A stretch of DNA of 64,000 bases from Cynocephalus volans (GCF_027409185.1 NC_084468.1:47679001-47743000); one strand, 5' to 3'. Numbered from the stretch's first letter, positions 1 to 13,021 are shown. Numbers and translations: made by a program. The notes: generated by a model from the sequence alone, not told the origin.

Positions 1-2660
1 ATTCCCTCCCTGTGGTGGAAGTTTGCCAACCCAGGAGAATTCAAACTGTCTCTCCACAATCAGACCCTAAACTCCTCCAGCCCTGGGACCACTTACACCT
101 TCTCCCTCAAGCCACTCACCACCTTCTCTGTCTTGAATCATGGGCATACAGAGTTTATACTCAGGTCTATGAAAAACGTGACTTTATTCTCTACATCTCA
201 GCTTGCTTTCTGACCTTGAGCCTTATTCCACGCAGCTGGTGGAAAAACAGCCTCACACCCTTCTGGGGTTCCAGGAGCCTCACCAGTGCCGAGATGTTGA
301 GTGATAGGGCTTGGAGCAGGGGCAGGTAGGGAACCTCCTCTGGGCCCCGGTCCACATGGATCACTGCTGAGACATGTTATCCCCCTCCGTGTGTCTGCTC
401 AGATCCTCCAGCTGTCTGCTGCTTTTCTGCCCTGACTGGGATGGCGGAGTCTTTGGCAAGGCTGTCTTTGATCCTATCTGCCTAGACAGCCACTTTCTTT
501 CTGAGGTTTTCTTTCTGCAGTAGTGTCTGTGTTGCAAAGCCAGGTACAATTCTTTCTGCTCCTAGAATCCATGACCTCTCATTTTCCCCTCTTTATTCCC
601 ACCTATGGAAAACCCTTTCCAGTCTGGGGATGATACACATTCTCTTTCTTTAATCTCCTCTACAATGCCACAACCCTAGGATTTTCTCAGGGCTTAAGTT
701 TTTGGCACAAGGAGCAAAACCACTTTCAAGCTGTATCTGTTTTCTCCTCTGCTACATTCCTCCCCCAAGGCAATGAGGCTGGAGCCCGCTGGAATAGAAG
801 GAAGGGGATGGAGCCCTACAGAGACAAAAAGGAGGAAATCCATATTTCAAAATATTATTTGGCCATATATTTTACCTGTATGTAGGTCTTATCTCCCTTA
901 TCATATTTCAAACTGTCAGATAGCAAGGGTTGTTTCTCAATTAGAGTGGAGTCAACCTGTGTGTTTCACTGACAATCTCTGGTGATTCTCCACGAGGCCT
1001 TGGACAGCTTTGAGGAAAGCTCTGGAACTATCCTTTGGGTCATGGTGGTCACATCCCTGCTTCTAAGTCATAAGACTTCCCTTTCCAGTCGTTGCCAACT
1101 ATTACATTTTTGGTCACCTTTGGAGACACTGGATACATCTGCACACAGTTCAGCAGAGTGGATGGAATTTTTAAAGTGTTTTTCATCAAATGGAAAGGTT
1201 TTAATCCTAATCATTAAAGAGAATGGTGAATATAAAAAAAATCATATTACCATTAGGTGGGAGGAGAAGCGGGCAGAAACTTTAATACTTTGAGTCTTCT
1301 AACCCAAAATGCCACAGTGCTTTCCCAGAATTTCCACAACAGATAATCCTTTGAGCTGAGGCACTGAAGGCCTGTCTTAAAATGTAAACGTACCATTTGG
1401 TGATGCCTTTAGATTACCTTGATAGTTACTCAGCAAAGAGCAAACTGAAGGAATGAGACATAGGACAGGTGTGTTCTGATGGAAGGTGGCGTTGGGGAAA
1501 AGAACAGGCCGTGGTCTTCCATGGATGACTGGGGTAAGAAATGGAATATTAAAGGGTCTCAGAAGCCCTTTAATATTTAATTTAGAATTTTGTCAAAAAT
1601 GTATAATTTTGTCCAGGACAGGCCTTGCTTCTATGGAAGGGGATTGGGTGAGCCCATCAGTTTCCTTTTTGTGAGTTGTCCGATGAGGTCCTCATTCATT
1701 CCCCACTCAGTGAAGCAGGGAGTCCACAACTGCTTATTCACCTATGCACCCTGGCTATTTAGCTCCCAGGTTTCCGCTTTGTGGAGGGTGTCCCAGGGCC
1801 CAGGCTGGTGGCCCACTGCTGGGAGACACCACGCTGGTGGGGAAGGGAGACAAGAAGCTCTGGCTGCAGCTGCCCAGTCTCCCTCCTCTTCCGCTTCCAC
1901 AGCCCCTGGCAGCCCGAAACCTTGTCAAGGCCATTAACTCTTCCTTCGTAAACCTTTCTATTCTTCTGGCATTTCCTATCTGAAGAGAATACCATATGTC
2001 ATCTTAACCTCACAGCTGGGCCTTAAGCTATTCAGATGCCTGGCTTCTGCTGCCTGCTGGGAACGGGCGACACAGCAGCTGGAGTGAGCCTGTCCCTTTC
2101 CACCTCCTGTTTAAGTGCCTCTGGGGTGTGCCCTGATGACGGAAACAAAGCAGGTTTCTAAAATAAACCTCGCCTTGGGTTCAGTCTTATTTCTTGGTGT
2201 TGACATGTTGTTCTATATGTAAGAACAGTAAGTGGTTTACATTGTGATTCAGTAACTAATGACTAACTTGCTAACAAAGAAAGGTCAAAAAGCATGGGAA
2301 ATGTGCTAGAAAATGTGCAGACATTTTTAACAATGATTATAACTTCTGTATAATGAAGTTATAATTTTACCCATCAATGAAAATGGGACAAATCGGGAGT
2401 GAGGCATCCCCCTCCCTATGTCAACTTTCCTATTATAAAATCTTTTCAGCCTGTGATAGACTTCGGAGCACTTTCCAACCCTGTTGGTCTGTGTTTCCTG
2501 GGTTGATCGTCCACGTTTGGCTTATTATAAACTTCTCTAAAATTCTTTTGCCTCAACTTCAGTACACAGCCCTGATCTCAAAATATGGTGAAAACCAGCT
2601 AAGGAGGATGTCACACCACAGGGTGAGCTTATATATTCTGACTTTACACTTGTTAGCAAG
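1..2660. other. No gene seen
   Basis: Only short ORFs (up to 115 codons) that resemble no protein I know. There are no splice-bounded exons, CpG cluster or clear repeat boundary. Some of it may be very old repeat. Confidence 0.6.
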
Positions 2661-2687
2661 TGTAGTGGATTGAATTATGTTCCCCCT

Positions 2688-3090
2688 TGATGGAGTTTGG
2701 ATGTGTTGTCCCCCCAAAACTCATGTGGAAATTTGATCCCCAATGTGGCAGTGTTGGAAACTGATTGAGTCATGGGGGCAGATCCCTCATGAATGGATTA
2801 ATGCTCTCCCTAGTTGGGAAGATTAATGAGTGAGCTCTTGTTCTATTAGTTCCCATGAGAGCTGATTGTATAAAAGACCCTGGCACCTTCTCTCTGTCTC
2901 TTGCTTCCTCTTGCCATGTGATCAGCTTGTACCTGCCGGCTGCCTGCCACTTTCCACCATGAGTAGAAGCAGCCTGAGGCCTGCACCAGATGCAGCTGTC
3001 CCAGAATCATAAGCCTAATAAACCTCTCTTCTTTATAAATTACCCAGTCTCAGGTAATTCTGTTATAGCAACACAAAATGGACTAAAACA
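2688..3090 (+). mobile_element. MST-type MaLR solo LTR
   Basis: It starts TGATGGAGTTTGGATG and ends GGACTAAAACA, with an AATAAA near 3018 and the typical MST-type tail. A 5-bp target duplication CCCCT flanks it (2683-2687 and 3091-3095). It is inserted in an older MLT1-like LTR. Confidence 0.75.
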
Positions 3091-3496
3091 CCCCTAAACT
3101 CACTGAAGCTTGAATTGTGTCCTCCAAGTTTTATGTATTAGAAACTTAGCCCCCACTGTGACTGTTAAGAGGGTGGGAAATCCTATCGTGGTAATTGAAA
3201 GGTGGAGCCTTGAAGAGGTGATTGGATTATAGGACCATGCAGTAGTGAATGGATTAATAATGGTGATCAGGGGCGTGGTTCTGAGGGCTTTAAAAGAAGA
3301 GAGAGGAGAGCCTGTCTTTCTCTCTGCTCTCTCTGCTTCCACCATCTTGCAATGTGAGATCCCTGGGTCACTGTCACCACCACCAGATGAACTCTGGACT
3401 TCCCAGGCTCACAAACTGTAAGCAAAAAAATTTTTTTCTTATAAGTCACCCAGTTCTGTATATTTTGTTATAAGCAACAGAAATGGACTAATACAG
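3091..3496 (+). mobile_element. MLT1-type MaLR LTR (older, interrupted)
   Basis: It has the MLT1 hallmarks: TTGAATTGTGTCCTCCAAG near its start, GGTGATTGGAT, a closing cue GGACTTCCCAGGCTCACAA and the end ACAGAAATGGACTAATACAG. Its first bases appear at 2661-2687, before the MST insertion. Confidence 0.65.
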
Positions 3497-4751
3497 CAAG
3501 GAAGGCCAGGACCCTATTCAAACCCCATCTGAGCTTCTTCTTGATCCTTCACTTGAGTTTAATTCAGAAGGTGCATGCAGACCTGGGGAGCAATTTTGCT
3601 GTATAAGGCAGGAACACGTGGCCTGTGGGAGCTCAGTATAATGCTGAGGCTGGAGGCTGAGCTGACGTTGCTAGTGACAGCAGGGTCAAGGCCTCATTTA
3701 TCCCTGCACCCCAGTGCCCAGCCCTGTGTCTGCCACCATGTAGCCACTCCATCAATGTTTACTGTCTTGAAATGAAACTGCCATTAGTCCACATTTGTAG
3801 AATTTGGGACTCCTTTACCAGACTTTTTAATATTCCCAAATAAGTCTCAGGCTCTAAAAGATTAATTTTATTAAATGACCCAGAAGATCTTAAGTCCTTG
3901 TTTCTCTTATTTCTCTCCACTCCCCCCAAAACTTAAGGACTGCAGAGTACAAAGGAGTAGAAAAATGAAGGAGAAGGCCCCTCGTCTTATTGTCAGACCA
4001 GACACTCATGTGCTTTTATGGAATAAGTATTTTGTACCAGGGCTGGACAGCACAGCAGATTCCTTATGAGAGAAGGTGAAAGGAATGACAGCGTTGGCCA
4101 GAGCAGGAACACCAGAGGCTCTCTCTCCTCTTCAGCCAGCTGCCCAGCTCCTTGGAGCAGAACAGCCCTCCTGTCTGGGACATGTTAGACCTGACCTTGC
4201 CATGGCTTTTCCCCCAGACAGTGTGAGGCAAGTTCCCTGATTATTATCATTGTGCAGACTCAGCTAAACCCATACACAGGACTTCTTAGGTTGCTGTTAC
4301 TGTTTTGGAAACCAAGGCAGTCCTGGGGGCAGATCATATGGTCACTTTATGTATATTGCATATTATTTGAATAACCACTTCATTTTTGTAACATTGTTTT
4401 GCTTAGAAAGATGTTATAATTACTTATATTGTGTAACATTGTGTTTGAAGGTAGTGCAAACAGTTGTGGGTACAAGGGGAAGAAACAGAGAAACTGGTTC
4501 AGATTTTCTGAATAGGCATTTCAGAGGTATGGGTGCTACTGATCTAAAATTAGTCGTCTATATAGTTGTAGTGTTGTTGTTGGAAATCCTTTTAGTAAAT
4601 AGAACGACTTGTGCTGGATGGCTCAGTGAACACCATTTGGTTCATCAGCGGAATCCCGGACACCTCACCTTTACAGGCAAGAGTGCTTTGCTGCTAGGGC
4701 TTTAGTTTACCTTTGATTGTCTCCCATTTTGCCTTTGCAAAAAATTATTGT
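3497..4751. other. No gene seen
   Basis: Unique-looking sequence. The 118-codon ORF at 4349-4705 has low-complexity hydrophobic composition and no family resemblance. Confidence 0.55.
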
Positions 4752-5122
4752 ATGAGTTATCTACTGTGGTGTAACAAACCACCGTAAAACTGAGTGGCTT
4801 AAAATAAGTGTTTATTGTTTCAGCTTCTGTGAGTCAGGAATCTGCATGTAGCTAAGATGTGTTAGCTCCTTGCTGGCTGTTGGCCAGAAGCTTCTGTCAG
4901 TTCTCTGGCATGTGGGCCCATCCACTGGGCAGCTCACAACATGGCAGCAGGCTCCCTCAGAGTGAGCAAGAGAGAGGAAGATGGGAAGTCATGGTGTTCT
5001 TGTAACAATTTTGGAAGTGACATCCCATCACATTTGTCATATTTCATATGTTAGAAGGGAGTCATTTGGTCTAGCCCATAGTCAAGGGGAGAGGATTACA
5101 TAAGGGCTTGAGTATCAGGAGT
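4752..5122. mobile_element. Ancient mammalian LTR-like repeat, copy 1
   Basis: Carries the widely dispersed motif series TTATCTACTGTGGTGTAAC, GTGGCTTAAAA and CAGCTCACAACATGGCAGCA. Other copies in this window are at 15120-15600 and 55900-57250. I recognise the family but cannot name it with certainty. Confidence 0.55.
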
Positions 5123-5189
5123 TTAGAGATAATTGGCACCGTCTTAGATATGCCAATATCTAAGAGAGAAAAGAGAGAAAAGTGAACAT

Positions 5190-6175
5190 TTTATTTGCCA
5201 TCAAAATTACTACGATCTTTCAAAGCAGCATTATTCTTAACAGCTAAAATGTGGAAGCAACTCAAGTGTGCATCGATAGATGAATGGATAAGCAAAATAT
5301 GTGATAACAAAAAAAATCTGCTCTGACTAGGTCAGCTAAATTATAGTGCCTTGGGAGATCTGGGATAAGTTGGTAGTCACGTCCACTTGTCCTGGAAAAA
5401 GTTATCATAAGACTGTTTTTACTTAGAAGCAGACGGGATGGCACCAAAAAGCTATAAAATAACCTAGAATGCTTCTTGTAACACTTACCTTAGATCCTTC
5501 ATGTAGGATGTAACCTAGTAACAATCCCAAATCTACACGTCATGGACAACCAGTAGAAAACCTGATGAAGTAATCAGGTGGGACCGTCCTTCTCTCTCTC
5601 TCTCTTTGATCCTTCCCTTTCTTGTGATCACCAAATACTAACCTCTGCTCGCTCTCTTCAGAGGGCATTTTTCAGGGCTACCTGAACTATGTGTCTCCCC
5701 AGTTATAATCATCATGTTGGCTCAATAAATCCTTGTTGTATGTAGTTGGCTTCAGTTTCTTTTTAGGTCAACATATGATATAAATATGTACAAAAAAATA
5801 TTATTAAGCCTTAAAAATGAAGGAAATTCTGAGCTGTGCTACGACATGGATGAACCTGGAGGACATTATGCTAAGTGAAAAAAGCCTGTAACAAAAAGAC
5901 AAATGCTGTATGATTCCACTTATATGATGTACTTAAAGTAGTCAAAATCATAGAGACAAAAAGCAGAATGATGATTACCAGGGCCTGGAGGAAGGGGGAA
6001 ATTGGGAGTTATTGTTTAAGGGGTATAGCTTCAGTTTTACAAGATAAAAAGAGTTATGGTGATGGATGATGGTGATGTTTGCACAACATTGTGAATGCAT
6101 TTAATACCACTGAACTGTACACTTCAAAATGGTTAGAAAGGTAAATTTTATGTTATGTATTTTTTATGTTTATAT
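5190..6175 (+). mobile_element. Old L1 3' end split by an LTR
   Basis: L1 ORF2 end and 3' UTR sequence is recognisable on both sides of an LTR (5302-5773): CAGCATTATTCTTAACAGC before it, and GACATGGATGAACCTGGAGG with CTGAACTGTACACTTCAAAA after it. It is heavily mutated and has no intact reading frame. Confidence 0.7.
5302..5773 (+). mobile_element. ERV1-like solo LTR
   Basis: 472 bp from TGATAACAAA to GGTCAACA (TG...CA), with a 4-bp target duplication TATG (5298-5301 and 5774-5777) and CAATAAATCC near 5722. A 4-bp duplication is typical of gammaretrovirus-like ERV1 elements. No internal viral genes are present. Confidence 0.6.
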
Positions 6176-6199
6176 ATTTTAACACAAAAATTGGAAAAA

Positions 6200-7715
6200 T
6201 CCATAGATGCTGATCATAGAGGAAAAATAGTTCTAGCTAAATAAGAAAAAATTGCTATGACTTAGATATGACACCAAATATACAAACAACCAACAGAAAA
6301 ATAGATGAATTGGACTTCATCAAAATTAAAGATGTTTGAGTTTCAGAGGACACTATCAAGAAAGTGAAAAGACAACCCACAGAATGGGGGAAAATATTTG
6401 CAAATCATATACTATATGATAAGGGTCTAGAATGCAGAATATATGAAGAACACTTCCAGCTCAACAATAAATAGAAAGACAAATAACCCAATTTGAAAAT
6501 GGACAAAAAATTTAAATAGGCATTTCTCCAAAAAAGGTATATAAATGGCTAATAAGCACATGAAAAGAAGCTTGACATCATTAGTCATTAGAGAAATGAA
6601 AATTAAAACCACAACGAGTACCACAATACGTACTCACATGTTCTAGGATGGCTATAGTAAAAAAAAAAAAAAAGGAAAATAACAAGTGTTGGCAAGGATG
6701 TGTGCAATTGAAATCCTTATATGCTGCTGGGGGGAATATAAAATTGTGCAGCCTCTGTGGAAAACAGTTTTGCAGTTCCTCAAAAAGTTAAATACAGAAT
6801 TACCACATGACCCAGCCATGCCACTCTTAGGTATATACCCAAGAGAAATGAAAATACACTTTCACAAAAAAACTTGCACACAAATGTGCATAGCAGCATT
6901 ATTTACACTAGCCAAAAAGTGGAAACAACATAAATGTTCATCAACTGATAAACAGATGTGGCAAATCCATATGATGAAATATTATTCAGCCATAAAAAGG
7001 AATGAAGTAGTAATATGTGCAACAACATGGATGATCCTTGAAAACATTATATTAAATGAAGAAAAGCCTCACATGAGACCACGTATCATATGATTCCACT
7101 TGCATAAAATGTTCAGAATAGGCAAATTCAACAAAAACAGAAAACAGATTAGTGGTTGCCAGGGGCTGAGGGGAGGAGAGAATAGAGACTGTTAATAGGT
7201 ACAGGGTTTTCTTTTTTGGGACTATCTTAGTTCAGGTCATCATAACAAATTACCATAAACTGGGTGGCTTAAACAACAGGCATATGTTTCTCACAGTTCT
7301 GGAGGCTGGGGAGTCCAAGATCAAGGTGCTGAAATCTCATGTCTGGTGAGGGCTCACTTCCTGGTTTGTAGGTGGCTGTCTTCTCATTGTATCCTCACAT
7401 GGTGAAGAGCCGAGAGTTCCTGTGTCTTTTCTTACAAGGGCACTAGTCCCATTCATGAGGGTTCCACCCTCATGACCTAATCACCTTCCAAAGATACCAC
7501 CTCCTAATACCATCACATTGGGGATTAAGATCTCAACAAATGGGTTTTGGAGGAGACACATACATTTAGTCCGTAATAGGGGTGGTGGAAATGTTCTGGA
7601 ATTATACAGTAGTGATGGTTATACAACATAATGAATAGATGAAAAACCACCAAATCACACTCTAAAATGGTGAATTTTATGTTATATGAATTATGTCTCA
7701 ATTAAAAATTTTTTC
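6200..7715 (+). mobile_element. Old L1 3' portion split by a MaLR LTR
   Basis: Degenerate L1 ORF2 C-terminus: the stretch 6686-7093 still encodes FLKKLNTELPHDPAMPLLGI and KYYSAIKRNE, both typical of ORF2p. The 3' UTR resumes after an LTR (about 7221-7577) with AAATGTTCTGGAATTATACA and GTTATATGAATTATGTCTCA. It is dead by mutation and 5' truncated. Confidence 0.75.
7221..7577 (-). mobile_element. MLT1/MST-type LTR, antisense
   Basis: Reads as the reverse complement of a MaLR LTR: ACTGGGTGGCTTAAACAAC, CAGTTCTGGAGGCTGGGGAG, CATGACCTAATCACCTTCC. It interrupts the L1 at 6200-7715. Edges are approximate. Confidence 0.65.
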
Positions 7716-7798
7716 ATTACTATTCCCAGTACAACAAATATTTATTAAGTGTTTAGTAACTTGCTAGGAACCCTGAGTCTAGATTCTAGAATCTACAG

Positions 7799-7971
7799 CA
7801 GCGGTTGTTAGCTTCATCTGTACATTAAAATCACATGGGAGTTTTGAAGAATTCTGATGCCCAGGCCACACTGGAGACCATCTAGAATCTCTGGAGTGGG
7901 AGCCAGGCTGTAGTGGTTTTCATAGCTCCCCATGTAATTCTGATGTGCAGCCAAGACTGAGAACCACTGGC
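7799..7971 (+). mobile_element. MER5-type hAT DNA transposon remnant
   Basis: Carries degenerate MER5-like cues (TACATTAAAATCACATGGGA, AATTCTGATG) and ends in GACTGAGAACCACTGG, the characteristic terminal sequence. No transposase is encoded. Confidence 0.65.
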
Positions 7972-9074
7972 CTGGAACATCAATACTTCTGAGCAGGTGC
8001 GGTTCACTTCAGAAGTGACTACTCTTGCTCCCCGGCCACTTTTGGTCCAGATATAGCAGTCAGCAAAGACGTCTGCATGCCCTCAAAGACAGACTCCTCT
8101 TCCTAATCAAGATGGTACCTTCACTTCTCCTAATTAACTGACACTTTCACTTTTGTGGGTGACTCAGAACGTTCAGTACTTTTAAAGGGGCATATTTTAT
8201 GCTTTACAGTTATTTTTTCCCCCCTCGTTGGTTTAGGTTGCTATGATTCAACTGTGGGCAGAGAACCATTTGTTCCGCTTTGAAACAAAAATCGGATTCT
8301 GTCCAGACATGCTGGCACCTCTGCTCTGAAAAACCTGGAATTTATAGTGTGAAGTTCTGAATGAAAAATTAAGGTACAAGCAGCTAGAAATATGATGATT
8401 TTTACACATACCTATGCTCTCCCTGTTTTACTTATCATCCAACTCTAACACTCTGGTTTATTTACCTGTCTTTAATCTTGGCTTCCTGCAGTCCGAGCCT
8501 TTGTGTTCTAAACCCTCTGTTGCTTGCAGCTCACCAAGTATTTCACCCATATTCGCTCTGTTTGGCAAATTTATCTGAGATTGTACCCAAAACCACAGTG
8601 GTGTTAATTAAATCTACCAACCAAAGTGTTACCATTTTTTTCATTCATCCCCAGAAGCTGGAGCCAATTTGTGAAAAAGTTGGAAATGGGTAAAGATATA
8701 GAAATGGGAAGATTTAAAAGAACCATAAAGAAAAGAGCAGCTGCAGCTACTTTAGGCTATAGAAGGGCCACGCTTGCGGGGTTCTAGCTAGTGACCTGCT
8801 CTTGGCTTCCTTGGTAGAAGGCAAGGGGGTGCAAAAGATCAGTTCTGGTGCCACTCACAGCAATCGCGATGAGAGAAAACTCTAGAAAGGAGACGGAGAA
8901 GAGACTGGCTGCTATGGGAAACGTCTGGCAAGTAAGTAAGAACACAAAAATTGTAGAGGCCTGTGGAGTGGAGGAAACCCAGACAAGAAAGGGCAGGTAA
9001 GTAACAAGCATGGGTGTGTGGATCTGTCTTTGATAGCAGTGGGATCAGCCATCTGTCTAGAATTAAAGTAAAAT
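7972..9074. other. No gene seen
   Basis: Overlapping short minus-strand ORFs at 8784-9100 have no recognisable product. No other structure is evident. Confidence 0.55.
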
Positions 9075-9690
9075 GCACAAATCTGAAGTGTATAGCTCAA
9101 TGACTTTTAACATATGTACTTGTACACCTGTGAAACTACCAGCCAAATCAAGATTTAGAACATTTCCATCTTCCCAGAAAATTCAATCATACCGTCCAGG
9201 TCAATAGCACCCTCCCCTCAACTGGAAATAGCTTCCGTTCTCATTTACATCACTACAGATCAGTTTTGCCTGTTCTTGATTTTCACATGAATGGAATCAC
9301 ACAGCATACAGTCATTCGTGGGTGGCTTCTTTTGCATGGCATGTTTTTAAGGTCCATCTGTATTGTTATTATTATTTAAAAAAAATTATTGCTGTGTAGT
9401 ATTTCATAATATAAATAGGTCATGTTTATCCATTCTCCTGTTAATGGACAAACCTCAAAGTATTGTTTCAATTTTGGTGCTATTATGAATAAAGCTGCTA
9501 GGAACATTGGTGTCCATGCCTTTTTGTGGATGTACACATTCATTTTTCTGGGGCATATATACCTTGGAGTAGAATTTCTGGGTCACAGGGTAGATATATA
9601 TTTAACTTAAGTTTTCCTCAGTGGTTGTATCATTTTACACTTTCACTGACAATGAGAATTCCAATGGTCATTTGTATTTATTTATTTTTA
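9075..9690 (-). mobile_element. Old L1 fragment, antisense
   Basis: Reverse-oriented L1M sequence: TCACATGAATGGAATCACAC, TATTATGAATAAAGCTGCTA and GGAGTAGAATTTCTGGGTCA are hallmarks of an antisense L1 3' portion. No open frame. Confidence 0.65.
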
Positions 9691-10059
9691 AATTTTTTAT
9701 TTTTCCAGTGGTCATTTTTGAGCTGAAAAGTAGGTCAGTGACTACCTTAACTTCAGCCAAGCTCTTGGCAGTATGAAATTTGCAAGGGCCTGTGAGATAT
9801 GGAAGCAGCAATGCTTTCCAGTTGATTGAAGAAAGAAAAACAATAAAAACAGAGGTCAAAGGGAGTGCCAGTGCCTGTAACAGTCCTACCCCTTCCAGTG
9901 CCAGGAGGAAGGAATCCCTGAGCTATTTTCAGATAGTTCCCTAGCATGGACATTAGCTAGTTAAATGGGAAAGAAATATGGTGAAATGAGAGATGCTAAA
10001 ATTGTTTCTGGTTAACTTACCAAAAAACAATAATTCAAAAAAAGGGGGGGGGGAGCAGG

Positions 10060-10260
10060 GTAGATAGCAATGTTTCTCATACTTTAATGATCATCAGAAT
10101 ATATTGGAGAACGTATTAAAAACACAGATTCCCGAGTTCTACCTGCAGAGATTCTAATTCAATACACCTAATGCTGGGTCCCAGGAATTTGCATTTTTAG
10201 AGAAACATCCCAGGTGATTATTATCTAGCATCTTAGAAACCATCCATTAAGAAACACTGT
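10060..10260 (+). mobile_element. MER5-type hAT remnant
   Basis: AATGTTTCTCATACTTTAAT, AAAACACAGATTCCCGAG and GGAATTTGCATTTTTAGAGA follow the MER5A consensus order. Confidence 0.65.
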
Positions 10261-10804
10261 ATAGAGGTTCAGCAATGCTTGCACATCATGTGTGCTCGAA
10301 GTAATAGCAGGGAAACTGTTATTGCACTTGATTTTACATTATAGTACCTTGTTGACACTGTCCTTTTTATCTTTATACAATTGTGTATCCTTTTAAATAC
10401 ACAAAATTGAAGGAAAGTTTCCACCATTCACCTTGTCCTCTGGAGTTCTTCCCACTTAAATAAGTTAAAAAGTGAGTTATAGCTTTTTCCCTCCCTTCTC
10501 TGTTGCCAAGAAGGACAGTCACCATAGGTAACCCTCAGTCTACTTTTTTGAGGGATTTATTGTTAGTTACCATTTGAGCTCTGAGTAGACATAAAAAATT
10601 ACCAATACAGCATTATGAAGTTCAAGCTATTTTGGCATATAGTAGGTGCTTGATATATGTTGAGAGAATTACATGCATTTCATTTAAAAATGTACTAAGT
10701 GCCTGTTATGTGACAGGCACTGTGCTAGGGCAAGAAGTAGGATTGTGAATCACATAGAGGAGGTTTCTATTTCCAAGACATTGTCATTCTAATGGGGAAC
10801 TGTA

Positions 10805-11175
10805 TTAGAGTTGGATAATAGCCATAACACAAACACAGAAACACACACCCAATTCTCATTGGCTTAGCACAATTAAAAAAATACTCATCACTCATTTTAT
10901 CTTGATCCAGTTTGGGTTGGTGAGAGGACAGGTGTTCTGCTCCATGCAGTCATTCAGGGTCCTAGGCTCCTTCCACATTCTTCTATGTCCACAGAGTCCT
11001 GTCCATTCAGCCAGCAGACTGGGAAAGAGAGAGCTAGGAGATTGCGTGGGTAGTTTTTATGGCCAAGCCTAGAGGTGATAGACGTCACTTTACGCACATT
11101 CCATTGAACGGACTTAGTCACACGGCCACACCTAACTGCAAAAGGAGTCAGGAAATGTAGCTGGGTGCACAGAAG
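10805..11175 (-). mobile_element. Ancient mammalian interspersed repeat, family X copy 1
   Basis: Its reverse complement contains GCAGTTAGGTGTGGCCGTGT and CAATGGAATGTG, shared with the copy at 19760-20175 in the opposite orientation. The family is widespread in mammals; I cannot name it confidently. Confidence 0.4.
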
Positions 11176-11179
11176 AAAA

Positions 11180-11524
11180 GGAAACAGAGTTTGGTCAACA
11201 CATAACCTCTTTGATGGATTTTGGATGTGACCGGTGCCATTTTACACACACTGAGCACAAAATGGCCACCAGCCTTTCCCTTATGAGAAACTTTGGGGTT
11301 TCTGAGAAATAGAAACTCCTCTACTTCTGCATGGGTGCAACCTTCCACCTGATTGCATCTGCCAGCCTTATCTTCCACACCAGCACCAAACCCCTCCCTG
11401 TATAAGCTCTCCCACCCCCACACCTGGTGCGGCCCTCCATTTTGAGTGCAGCCCCGCAGATTATTTTCCTTTAGTAAAGCTTGATTGGTCCCGGCATTTC
11501 AGCTCACTTTCTTTCACTCTTCAG
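11180..11524 (+). mobile_element. ERV1-like LTR
   Basis: LTR-like architecture: CACAAAATGGCCACCAGCC, a promoter-like CCTGTATAAGCTCTCCC, TTTAGTAAAGCTTGATTGG and the end CTCACTTTCTTTCACTCTTC. No target duplication was found, so the edges are approximate. Confidence 0.5.
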
Positions 11525-12629
11525 GGGTGAAGATTAAATAAGTAAGTTTTTCCTTTTAGTGCAGTAAATGCTATAATCTGGGGAGGAAAAGAGTGCTTGG
11601 TAATATACAGGAAAGATACCTACCCAGACTAGGCTTGGGCAGAGAGCATATCCTGAAGGAACTGATGTCTAAGCTGGGGCAAAAAAATAAAAGATTCATT
11701 TCTTGTTAGAATATGGTAACTTGTCTGCTAATGAGAGACCCCCTTGCATGAACAATTTGTTTAAACCCCAAAACACTTTTTTTTTTTTTTTAAACAAAGT
11801 AACCATTAGAGAATGATAAACCCTTTTCCTGGGTCCCTCTTGTTCCCTGCTTTAAGAAGAAATAGCATAATGGGGCATACAGTATTGGCTGGCTGCCTGA
11901 TAGACATTCCTTCTTAGTTCCTTGATAAGAAAATGCCAATTTTCTTCAGCCATCAAGCAACAATGTATTCTAGGAAAATGGGCTCTAGGAAATGGGCCCT
12001 TATTGGTCTAAACCAACCATGGTAATCCAATTCACCTTTTTTTCATTCAACAAATACTTAACAAGCTCCTGCTGCGCGCCAGTTTGTTCTAAGTGCTGAC
12101 TATATCTTTATAGGCGTGGAGTAGGCATGTGGCCAACTCCAGACAAAGAAAGGTGAGGGGAAGACTGCTAGGGAGCCTCTGGGAAAAGGCTTCTCCTACC
12201 TAACAAAATATGAGAGATGCCCAAAAGGAAAGCCAGGACTTTTCCTTCCTGTGTTTGGATGGTGTCATGTGGGATGTGATGGTTGGAACAGGAGCAGTCA
12301 TCTTGAGGCCATGAGGAGAAAGAGAAGAGATTCCCAGAAATGACTGAGGCTCTGGCCTAGGTAGGCTGTAGAATGAACGAAGCCTGAAATCACTTATCTT
12401 TTTTATATGGAAAAATAGAAAACCCGATAAGCCACACTAAGTTGGATATTCAGTCTCTTGTAGCCAAATATGTCCGAACAAAATGAGTATGCATGATTTT
12501 CTTTGATTGTTTTGGATTAGAATGAATTAAGAATCTGAAATTTTTTATTTTCTTTTCTGACATTTTAAATTTTCTTTCCAGCTCTGTTGTTTGAGCATAG
12601 AAGAATGTATTTTCTGTTGTTGTGCATTT
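11525..12629. other. No gene; one L2/MIR-tail remnant
   Basis: Around 12035-12130, TCATTCAACAAATACTTAAC and GTTCTAAGTGCTGAC resemble the dispersed L2/MIR tail. The remainder shows nothing I can name. Confidence 0.5.
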
Positions 12630-12724
12630 TTTGTTTGTTTTTTGCTGGCTGGTACAGGGATCAAACTCCAGACCATGGTGTTATCAGCACTATGTTCTAA
12701 TCAACTGAGCTAAAGGCCAGCCCC
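12630..12724 (-). mobile_element. CYN-type tRNA-Ile SINE, monomer
   Basis: The reverse complement reads GGGGCTGGCCTTTAGCTCAG, TGATTAGAACATAGTGCTGA, TAACACCATGGTCTGGAGTT, TGATCCCTGTACCAGCC. This follows the tRNA-Ile body (A box region, GATAACACCA, T arm), with a T-rich end upstream as expected for a minus-strand SINE. Confidence 0.7.
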
Positions 12725-13021
12725 TGATCACAGAGTAATTTCTATCCCAGACATCTTTGTGGACAAAAATCATGTTCCATGATCTTATTGGCTCCTCCTT
12801 TGGCCACTACAGATCCTTGCTGGAAGTTGATGTGTTTGGAAGCAAAGTCACATTCTCTGCTCTGGGCAAGGTTATCTGCCTCTAGTTTCCCTATCTGTGT
12901 GTGCCTTGGGGAGCATATACTTGCAAATGAGGCTTTGTTTTCTTTTTTATTTTTTTAATGTAGAAAAGGCATCTCCTTATTTGAAGAATTGTCTTTCTTT
13001 CTATGAACTTGGCAGGCACCT

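Noticed and set aside
6686..7093. 135-codon ORF with reverse-transcriptase-like end
   Set aside because: It is the decayed C-terminus of L1 ORF2, not a host gene.
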